Below are positions 1 through 4,621 of a stretch of DNA of 8,742 nucleotides, piece by piece. Made by a program: the position numbers and the translations under genes. The notes under the pieces were generated by a model. The model did not search any database. It was not told where the DNA came from and saw nothing but the letters and a program-made list of their open reading frames with translations. Origin of the DNA: an uncultured Clostridia bacterium (GTDB taxonomy: Bacteria > Bacillota_A > Clostridia > Oscillospirales > Oscillospiraceae); assembly GCA_949289625.1 (NCBI GenBank), contig CASEPH010000028.1:1-8742 (forward strand), written 5' to 3'. The first letter of the stretch is position 1. Each line of letters begins with the position of its first letter.

Positions 1-1
1 C

Positions 2-1207
2 TATGCAGAGGCTGGATTTGATTTTTCAGGCAGCGTTTGTCCACTTGCGGGTCTGAGTGATTTGGATGAGACGGCAATTGAGGCATTTCGGGCACGGTGG
101 GTAGAGAAGAGCGGGAATCGGCGTATCATGAGTCTATCCACAGAACAACTGCTGCGGGATTGTGAGGCAATCACCGAAGAAGGAATTACCTATGCGGCCT
201 TGGCACTGTTCGGGAAGAGAGAATCGCTGGGCAAGTACCTTCCCCAAGCAGAGATCATTTTTGAATATCGTTCATCGGATGCGTCAGGGCCGGCAAATCA
301 GCGGGAAGAATTCCGGGTAGGATTTTTTGCCTGCTATAATCGCCTGTGGGAACTCATTAACTTGAGAAATGATAAGCAGCATTATCAGGAAGGATTCTTT
401 GTCTATGACATCCCGACATTCAATGAGCGGGTAGTCCGGGAGGCGATTCTGAATGCTGTGAGCCACAGGAATTATCAAATGGGCGGAAGCGTCTTTATTC
501 GTCAGTATCGGGATCGGCTTGTCATAGAGAGCCCTGGAGGATTTCCAAACGGAATCTCGGTAGATAACATCCTCGACCGTCAGTTGCCCCGCAATCGTCG
601 GATTGCGGAGATACTTGCCCTTTGCGGTTTGGTCGAGCGATCCGGTCAAGGAATGAACCTCATTTATGAACTAAGCATCAAAGAAGCAAAACAGCTTCCG
701 GACTTTTCAGGGACAGACGAGAATTTTGTTTGTATCACCTTGAACGGAGTTGTATTGGATACTAAAATGCTCTCATTAATCAATCAGATTGGCAACGAGC
801 GCATGGAAACGCTTTCGACTGGAGACTTTTTGGTGATCAATGCGCTCTATCACGAGATGAGTGTTGCCGAGGATTTGCGCCCCTGCCTCAAGCATCTGAC
901 AGAACTTGGAATTGTAGAACATGTTGGGCGCAGCAAATATGTCTTGGCCCGGAGTTTGTATGCGGCTGCTGGAAAACCCGGGGTTCACACGCGTGTAGTG
1001 GGTTTAGATCGGGAAACGAATAAGGAACTGCTATTAAAGCATATTCGTGCAAACGGAGACAAAGGAACCCCATTTAAGGAACTGCAACAGGTATTGCCGG
1101 GGCATAGCCGGAATCAGATTCAGGTGCTGATGCGTGAACTTCATAAAGAGAATAAGGTGTATTGCGAAGGGAAGACAAAGGCCAGTAGATGGTTTGCAAA
1201 GACTTGA
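2..1207 (+). CDS. COG2865-type ATP-binding transcriptional regulator / RecG-like protein, 5' end outside window
   Basis: The reading frame is open from base 2, so the gene begins before the window and only the last 401 codons are visible. A TTG at 62 lies in the middle of the frame and has no ribosome binding site, so it is not the start. The visible part fits the COG2865 family (often labelled putative ATP-dependent helicase RecG-like or HTH regulator), whose N-terminal AlbA_2/Schlafen domain would be upstream. A GHKL-like ATPase segment shows an N-box (REAILNAVSHRNY, near base 440), a G1 box (ESPGGFPNGI, near 530) and a G2 box (GLVERSGQGMN, near 630). The last 150 residues look like one or two winged-helix domains. 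The family is thought to bind DNA and regulate, but few members have been tested. Such genes are common cargo of integrative elements, and this one lies 633 bases from an att core. No terminator hairpin is obvious just after the TGA stop. Confidence 0.8.
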   Translation, partial: YAEAGFDFSGSVCPLAGLSDLDETAIEAFRARWVEKSGNRRIMSLSTEQLLRDCEAITEEGITYAALALFGKRESLGKYLPQAEIIFEYRSSDASGPANQREEFRVGFFACYNRLWELINLRNDKQHYQEGFFVYDIPTFNERVVREAILNAVSHRNYQMGGSVFIRQYRDRLVIESPGGFPNGISVDNILDRQLPRNRRIAEILALCGLVERSGQGMNLIYELSIKEAKQLPDFSGTDENFVCITLNGVVLDTKMLSLINQIGNERMETLSTGDFLVINALYHEMSVAEDLRPCLKHLTELGIVEHVGRSKYVLARSLYAAAGKPGVHTRVVGLDRETNKELLLKHIRANGDKGTPFKELQQVLPGHSRNQIQVLMRELHKENKVYCEGKTKASRWFAKT

Positions 1208-1840
1208 CAACAATTAAGTAGCAAATGATTGCGACTTAATTGCGACCGAATTGCGACTACTTTGGGAATTCACCAAGGTGAGCACTTGGGTGATAATAAA
1301 CTAAACAACCCACAAAGAACTTTAAACATACTCTCAAGTTATTTATCAATTAAACATTCAAAAAAGTGCAGAGAAAAGGCTAATGGATATAATATGTGAA
1401 ACAAATTTTTCAAATTTTTCTCGAGAACTCTCAACTTTTTGAAGGTAGTATCGTGTATATTGATTTGCTTCTAACTTGAATGAATTTTGAAACCAAATTT
1501 TTGATGCAAAAGTGGGCATAGCGCAGTCGAGTGATGAGGATCAAGATGTTTTCTATAGCGCTTATCATTGTTAACACCATCGCAAAAGCAGTTTCATGGT
1601 GAATCGCAGAAAAAGTTGGACGGTGTATTACGGCAACGGCCCCAAAAACATGATTTGACCACATTTGTGCAAACTGCCATATCGCCAAACCTACTGCCCA
1701 ACGGTTTGACCACACAACCCGCCACAGACAGTTGCGGAACAGGCGGAAACCTTGCGTTCAAAGAGTGGCGGAATGCAAGCGGATTGGAGCGGATAGGGCC
1801 ATAAAGCACAAAAAATAGTTAGAAAAAAGTTCCGGTGGCG
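1208..1840. other. Gene-free AT-rich stretch left of the att core
   Basis: No convincing gene is seen on either strand. Two overlapping frames (plus 1568-1804, minus 1431-1715) lack good ribosome binding sites and recognisable domains. The stretch holds short repeats: three ATTGCGAC copies at 1228-1257, two tandem CAAATTTTT copies at 1402-1419, the palindrome TTCTCGAGAA at 1418-1427, two TTTGACCACA copies (1654-1663 and 1705-1714), and five GCGGA copies between 1734 and 1793. Such clusters beside an att core could be arm-type sites for integrase, excisionase or host bending proteins, but that is inference. It may be the outer end of a mobile element. Confidence 0.5.
1228..1257 (+). repeat. 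Three direct ATTGCGAC repeats at 11-bp spacing
   Basis: The octamer ATTGCGAC starts at 1228, 1239 and 1250, an exact 11-bp period of about one helical turn, so the copies face the same side of the DNA. It begins 20 bases after the stop of the upstream gene. This looks like an iteron or cooperative protein-binding array. The binding protein is unknown. Confidence 0.7.
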
Positions 1841-1886
1841 CTTGGTAAGGATGAGGTCTCCGGTTCAAATCCGGATAGCAGCTCCA
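1841..1886 (+). other. tRNA-Thr(GGU) 3' half: attachment-site core
   Basis: The sequence reads as the 3' half of a tRNA gene: anticodon loop TTGGTAA (1842-1848, anticodon GGT), 3' anticodon-stem strand GGATG, variable region AGGTC, T-arm TCCGG-TTCAAAT-CCGGA (1858-1874), 3' acceptor strand TAGCAGC (1875-1881), discriminator T and encoded CCA (1884-1886). The five bases before the anticodon loop (GGCGC) cannot pair with GGATG, and no D-arm or 5' acceptor strand (expected GCTGCTA) lies upstream. It is therefore a fragment, not a working tRNA. Integrative elements that use tRNA genes carry exactly such a 3' piece to restore the gene on insertion, and crossover at the anticodon loop is a known sublocus. 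The integrase gene ends 112 bases to the right, which strongly supports an att core. The left limit could shift by a base or two. Confidence 0.88.
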
Positions 1887-1890
1887 GAAA

Positions 1891-1926
1891 ACGCTTGAAA
1901 TCTTCGGATTTCAGGCGTTTTTTGTT
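1891..1926 (+). terminator. Intrinsic terminator after the tRNA 3' end
   Basis: A 12-bp stem (1891-1902 with 1907-1918, one T-G wobble) closes on a TTCG tetraloop and runs into a T-rich tract. It sits four bases after the CCA, where a tRNA terminator is expected. It is probably carried with the att core so that a restored tRNA gene keeps its terminator. On the opposite strand it has a shorter T run (GCGTTTTC) and could also help end the integrase transcript arriving from the right. Confidence 0.85.
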
Positions 1927-1998
1927 TTAAATTGTTGCTTGAGAAAAATGCACGCTCACTATATGCTAATTTTCGAGCTAATGCAATTTCTTTTTGCC

Positions 1999-3471
1999 TC
2001 AAACCGCCGTTTCTGCATCACGGAGCAGTAACTGCAAGAGCTGCTGCGCAAATGCGGGATCGGACTTAACCCGGTTTAGCAAGACGGCGCTGCTGATCGA
2101 AGTTGGTGCAGCTGCGGTTGCCTGCCCTGAGTAGAGATCCGCTTCCACAAGCTGAGAAAGGTTTCTCTTTTCGGAGTCCAAGGCCTCATTGTAGTTGCTC
2201 ATAAGAACTTCCGGGGACTGTCCACTGCTCTCCGCTACCAACTGGTAGTTATTTTGGGTAATTCGTACTTTGTGCATTTGGCCTGACTTCCTGAGCCCTT
2301 GAAAATCAATTTGGTCTTCTATGTGATGGGCTGTCTGCCACTTGCGAAATGATTTGCAGAGGTTATTTGGATCAATGGGGCGGCCATCAGGCTGGCAAAT
2401 CAGCAGGCCATAGTCGTGGTAATCCCGGCCCAACAGTTCCTTGTTTTCTTTGATCTCACGCAGGCGACAAAGCACTTCTTTCAGGAGCGGTGTGGTTAAG
2501 TATTGCTTGCGAAAACTCTCATCGGTCTTGGGCGCTTTCAAAATCATACAGGAAGATGACATGGAGGTTTGCTTCGGAAAGATCTGAATGATACGTTCCT
2601 TGGGGAGTTCCTTCAGGGACTTGTCCGAAACACGTTCGACGATCTGGGTGATCCATAAACTCTGATCATTGGGGTCAACCGAGTTGGCGTCGATGCCCAC
2701 GACCTCACCAGCCCGCAGGGAGCAAACAAAACCGAGGTGGACTGCCAAATGCAGCAGGGGGTCATCAACCATCTGATCCAAAACCTCCATAATGGCAGAC
2801 GCAGCCCATGACTTCCGCTTCTTGTACTTCTCGGATGGAGCAGTTGTATTTGGGATTTCGCTCACATACCCCCACCGCTTTGCCGTGGGGAAACCAACCA
2901 TCAAGATATTATAGCATTTTTTGATGGTTGGTGAGCTGAGGGTCGGGATTTCACCGGCCTTCTTACCATAGCTTTTATAGCCACTGCACGGCTTTTTCCG
3001 CAAGTGATCCAGGAAATTGTCGATGGCCTGGGCTGTGATGGTACTCATTACCCAATCGCCGAAGTACGGGAGAATATGGGCTCTCAGATTTGTTTCGTAG
3101 CTGTCATAGGTTTTGGGCGAAAAGTTTCGCTTCCTGGCGTAGGCTGGCAAAAATCGCTCCATAAATTCCCGATATGTCCGAGTCAGATTTTCCTCGGGTG
3201 CGTCTGCGATGGCGGGCTCACCATCATCTTGCCGGTCACGAGCGATCTTGCTGGCTGCCTTCTCAATGGCGCGGGAGCGTTTATAGTCCAACGCCGCCTG
3301 GCGGAGCTCGTCCGTACGTTTCTGGGACTGCAAAAGCTCAATGTAGGCTTTACGCTGTACGGCCTCCAATTCTGTGTCGTAGGACTCCCACTGCTGCTTC
3401 GTCTGCCCGGCCGATGTCCGGTATGAATAGATTACGTTGTGGGATGCGCCTCTTACCTTGTATGTTGCCAT
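1999..3471 (-). CDS. int: Tyrosine recombinase (phage/ICE-type integrase) with variant active site
   Basis: This site-specific recombinase would catalyse integration and excision at the nearby tRNA-Thr att core. I chose the ATG at 3471 (490 aa): it is preceded by GGAAAGG with a 9-base spacer, whereas the in-frame ATG at 3489 has no ribosome binding site. The first 40 or so residues resemble a beta-rich arm-binding domain, followed by a charged helix and a core-binding SAM-like domain (about 97-160, TYREFMERFLPAYARKR onward). The catalytic domain shows Arg I in SLRAGEV (R253), the beta-hairpin Lys in KAPKTDES (K315), Arg II in FQGLRKS (R394) and nucleophile Tyr in LMSNYNEA (Y427). Both usual active-site His positions are Gln: HxxR reads QGLR (Q391), and the box III GH reads GQ (Q418, nine residues before Tyr). 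A roughly 60-residue tail follows the Tyr. The gene lies 25 bases after the excisionase-like gene, so the two are probably cotranscribed and end toward the att core. Confidence 0.93.
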   Translation of the reverse strand: MATYKVRGASHNVIYSYRTSAGQTKQQWESYDTELEAVQRKAYIELLQSQKRTDELRQAALDYKRSRAIEKAASKIARDRQDDGEPAIADAPEENLTRTYREFMERFLPAYARKRNFSPKTYDSYETNLRAHILPYFGDWVMSTITAQAIDNFLDHLRKKPCSGYKSYGKKAGEIPTLSSPTIKKCYNILMVGFPTAKRWGYVSEIPNTTAPSEKYKKRKSWAASAIMEVLDQMVDDPLLHLAVHLGFVCSLRAGEVVGIDANSVDPNDQSLWITQIVERVSDKSLKELPKERIIQIFPKQTSMSSSCMILKAPKTDESFRKQYLTTPLLKEVLCRLREIKENKELLGRDYHDYGLLICQPDGRPIDPNNLCKSFRKWQTAHHIEDQIDFQGLRKSGQMHKVRITQNNYQLVAESSGQSPEVLMSNYNEALDSEKRNLSQLVEADLYSGQATAAAPTSISSAVLLNRVKSDPAFAQQLLQLLLRDAETAV

Positions 3472-3496
3472 AGTAGTGTTCCTTTCCATGATGTGC

Positions 3497-3703
3497 TCAG
3501 GAAGCGCCGTCTACCCCATCCAGCCAATTATCAAAGGACTCCTTATGGATACGGAGACAACGCCTGCCGAGACGAATGACTTTAAATTCTTTCGTGCCTT
3601 CGCAGAGGTAATACGCCTTGCGAATGCTCACACCAAGGATCTCCGCTACTTGCTCAACGGTGTAGGTTCGCTGTGCAGTAGCACTGCATTGATTGGAATT
3701 CAT
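3497..3703 (-). CDS. xis: Excisionase-like small helix-turn-helix protein
   Basis: A 68-residue protein with an HTH_17/MerR-type winged-helix DNA-binding fold, seen in TYTVEQVAEILGVSIRKAYY (about residues 13-32) and a wing-like IRLGRRCLRIHKESFDNWL (about 43-61). Proteins of this size just upstream of a tyrosine integrase usually act as excisionase or recombination directionality factor, bending DNA at the attachment site. I chose the ATG at 3703 because AAGGAGG (3721-3715) lies 11 bases upstream. An in-frame ATG at 3733 would add ten residues across that site and is unlikely. The TGA stop is 25 bases before the integrase start, fitting a xis-int operon under the promoter at 3784-3812. Which direction of recombination it favours cannot be told from sequence. 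It could also repress its own operon. Confidence 0.85.
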   Translation of the reverse strand: MNSNQCSATAQRTYTVEQVAEILGVSIRKAYYLCEGTKEFKVIRLGRRCLRIHKESFDNWLDGVDGAS

Positions 3704-3746
3704 ATCATGAGATTCCTCCTTGCAGCCTGGCAACCATTCAGATAGA

Positions 3747-3786
3747 AATGTACCTCCCTTCGTATAGATTAGCAGGTAAGTACATT
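3747..3786. promoter_or_regulatory. Imperfect inverted repeat, possible operator of xis-int
   Basis: AATGTACCT (3747-3755) faces AGGTAAGTACATT (3774-3786). The arms match as an inverted repeat apart from a four-base insertion (TAAG) in the right one. The right arm overlaps the -10 hexamer and the left arm lies in the 5' untranslated region, a usual place for a repressor operator. No regulator can be assigned. Confidence 0.4.
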
Positions 3787-3812
3787 ATAGCCTGAATCAA
3801 ATGAGTTGCCAA
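3784..3812 (-). promoter_or_regulatory. Sigma-70-type promoter for xis-int
   Basis: Read on the minus strand: -35 TTGGCA (3812-3807, five of six consensus bases), a 17-base spacer, and a perfect -10 TATAAT (3789-3784). Transcription would start near 3777 and give a leader of about 75 bases before the excisionase start. There is no other gene between, so this very likely drives xis and int. Confidence 0.82.
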
Positions 3813-3845
3813 GCGGAGTATTGTATATTTGCACCTGACTCCGGC

Positions 3846-3986
3846 TCACTTCCTGCGCTCTGCGTTCAGACCGCGTATTTTCAGGCTGCCGCTGTGCGGC
3901 ACTTCCGCCGGCGGCGTGCAGAGCAGCACACTGTCGCCGGCTCCTGTATGACCTCCAGAACAGGCTGTGGAATTTTCAAGGTACAT
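3846..3986 (-). CDS. Possible 46-residue ORF in a GC-rich islet, unknown function
   Basis: An ATG at 3986 opens a 46-codon frame ending in TGA at 3848-3846, with a stretch (VLLCTPPAEVPHSGSLKIRG) whose GC-rich third positions look coding. There is no close ribosome binding site (a GGAG lies about 14 bases upstream), and I recognise no family. The islet is clearly more GC-rich than the AT-rich promoter DNA on both sides and holds two palindromes: GCCGC-TGT-GCGGC at 3888-3900 and CCGCCGGCGG at 3905-3914. It could be a small gene, a leftover of a larger gene, or a structured regulatory segment. It lies upstream of the xis-int promoter on the same strand. Nothing else gene-like is seen from 3813 to 4117. 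Confidence 0.22.
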   Translation of the reverse strand: MYLENSTACSGGHTGAGDSVLLCTPPAEVPHSGSLKIRGLNAERRK

Positions 3987-4088
3987 TAGGCATATCTGCT
4001 CCAAGCCTTACACCCTATAAAAAGCCGCATGCGGACTTCATTTTTGCATGAGACACGAAAAGATTTAAATTTCTGCATCTATATAGCA

Positions 4089-4139
4089 CACAAGATACAA
4101 GATATAGTAGAATACGCTTGACTATTTGCGTATCTTGTG
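4089..4139. promoter_or_regulatory. CAAGATA heptamer cluster and 10-bp inverted repeat over the rightward promoter
   Basis: CAAGATA occurs twice in tandem (4091-4097 and 4098-4104), and its reverse complement TATCTTG lies at 4131-4137. The longer arms CACAAGATAC (4089-4098) and GTATCTTGTG (4130-4139) are perfect inverted repeats. They bracket the -35 hexamer, and the right arm fills the -35/-10 spacer, so bound protein should affect RNA polymerase. This looks like the operator of an element regulator, which is not visible in the window. Confidence 0.65.
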
Positions 4140-4146
4140 GTATATT
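4118..4146 (+). promoter_or_regulatory. Sigma-70-type promoter for the rightward operon
   Basis: -35 TTGACT (4118-4123), a 17-base spacer and -10 TATATT (4141-4146), each five of six consensus bases. Transcription would begin near 4153 and enter a leader of about 300 bases before the small ORF and the nuclease gene. The promoter sits inside the heptamer operator described separately, and faces away from the xis-int promoter. Confidence 0.75.
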
Positions 4147-4250
4147 ACAAGCCGTAATTGATGATTGTGCGTGTCCATACAGGACGACAGGCCGCAGAGC
4201 CTGCCCCGCGGGAGAGATCCTGCATTGCACATGTTGTTAAGTTTGTAAGC

Positions 4251-4307
4251 AGCCGATTGTATTACTGTGCCCATTGGGCCGTGATATGGTCGGCTTTTTT
4301 GTTTTTT
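4251..4307 (+). terminator. First leader terminator (attenuator candidate)
   Basis: AGCCGA (4251-4256) pairs with TCGGCT (4290-4295). CCAT/ATGG (4271-4274 with 4286-4289) extends the helix after a 14-base bulge. Two T runs (4295-4300 and 4302-4307) follow. The U tract is strong but the stem is modest, so readthrough is likely. Confidence 0.6.
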
Positions 4308-4325
4308 GAGGGCATGGCCCAAAAC

Positions 4326-4402
4326 AGCGAGGATGACTTTGGCCAGGCGGAGAGCCGCATGGCACCAGTCTATGAGGCGGGTAAGGTCATCCTCGCTTTT
4401 TT
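4326..4402 (+). terminator. Second leader terminator with 12-bp perfect stem
   Basis: AGCGAGGATGAC (4326-4337) is the exact reverse complement of GTCATCCTCGCT (4386-4397), followed at once by TTTTTT. The 48-base loop holds its own hairpin: GCCA/TGGC and GCGG/CCGC stacked around an AGAG loop (4342-4363, one G-A mismatch). It ends 54 bases before the first ORF of the operon, so expression of the downstream genes would need readthrough, antitermination or another promoter. Confidence 0.8.
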
Positions 4403-4456
4403 ATTGCCCAAATGCCGAAAGGCTTTGAGGATATTTTAAGAAAGGCGGAATGTACC

Positions 4457-4621
4457 ATGAGGCACGCAAGAAAAAGATCCAGATACCACCACCGGAATCC
4501 CAGATATGCGAAGCAGTGGGTCAAGGAGCGTCCGCGCTGGAATGGGCAAAGGATCAAAATGGAGTTCGCCGGGCTGCGCGGCAAAGGAGGACAAATCAGA
4601 TGTCAGCGGGAGAAAACATGA
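4457..4621 (+). CDS. Small very basic ORF (54 aa) translationally linked to the YqaJ gene
   Basis: The ATG at 4457 follows AAAGGCGG with an eight-base gap and opens a 54-codon frame rich in Arg, Lys and His (MRHARKRSRYHHRNPRYAKQ at the N-terminus). The TGA stop at 4619-4621 overlaps the ATG at 4618 in an ATGA arrangement and lies inside the start region of the nuclease gene, which suggests coupled translation. No family is recognised. The composition would suit a nucleic-acid-binding peptide or a leader peptide that only serves to bring ribosomes to the next gene. It may also be a chance frame, since an alternative frame through the same bases is open too. Confidence 0.42.
   Translation: MRHARKRSRYHHRNPRYAKQWVKERPRWNGQRIKMEFAGLRGKGGQIRCQREKT
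4583..4590 (+). promoter_or_regulatory. Ribosome binding site fixing the nuclease start
   Basis: AAAGGAGG ends nine bases before the ATG at 4600. It supports that start over the longer frame that could begin at 4450 and over the ATG at 4618, although 4618 overlaps the stop of the small upstream ORF. Confidence 0.8.

Larger units (their letters stand above)
4153..4456 (+). ncRNA. Structured leader RNA or small RNA, unknown class
   Basis: Between the rightward promoter and the first gene lies about 300 bases with several local stems. A helix TGTGC/GCACA (4166-4170 with 4227-4231, plus flanking) could enclose GTCC-ATACA-GGAC (4173-4185) and CAGGC-CGCAGA-GCCTG (4188-4203). Two terminator hairpins follow. 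The 10-base TTGGGCCGTG (4274-4283) can also pair with CATGGCCCAA (4313-4322), with one G-T wobble. I do not recognise a known riboswitch. It may be an attenuated leader, or a short RNA of about 150 or 250 bases ending at either terminator. A 93-codon frame crosses the stretch (4158-4439) but lacks a ribosome binding site and runs through both terminators, so I do not call it a gene. Confidence 0.45.

Noticed and set aside
1204..1232. TTGACA overlapping the stop of the first gene, possible -35 box
   Set aside because: No acceptable -10 hexamer lies 16-18 bases downstream, and no gene follows.
1431..1715. Minus-strand 94-codon frame in the gene-free stretch
   Set aside because: No ribosome binding site, no recognised family, and it runs through AT-rich DNA with short repeats. 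I could not support it as a gene.
1568..1804. Plus-strand 78-codon frame left of the att core
   Set aside because: Its start is not preceded by a ribosome binding site, its composition is not protein-like, and it overlaps repeat clusters typical of att regions.
1842..1886. A functional tRNA-Thr gene
   Set aside because: The 5' half is missing: the bases before the anticodon loop do not pair with the 3' anticodon-stem strand and no D-arm is present.
3004..3426. Plus-strand 140-codon frame
   Set aside because: Antisense to the integrase gene, which has clear catalytic motifs on the minus strand.
4025..4034. Palindrome CCGCATGCGG followed by T-rich sequence, possible terminator
   Set aside because: As a hairpin it has only three or four base pairs around a CATG loop, and no gene on either strand would be ended by it.
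4158..4439. Plus-strand 93-codon frame in the leader
   Set aside because: It starts almost at the predicted transcription start, has no ribosome binding site, and spans two intrinsic terminators. RNA structure explains the stretch better.
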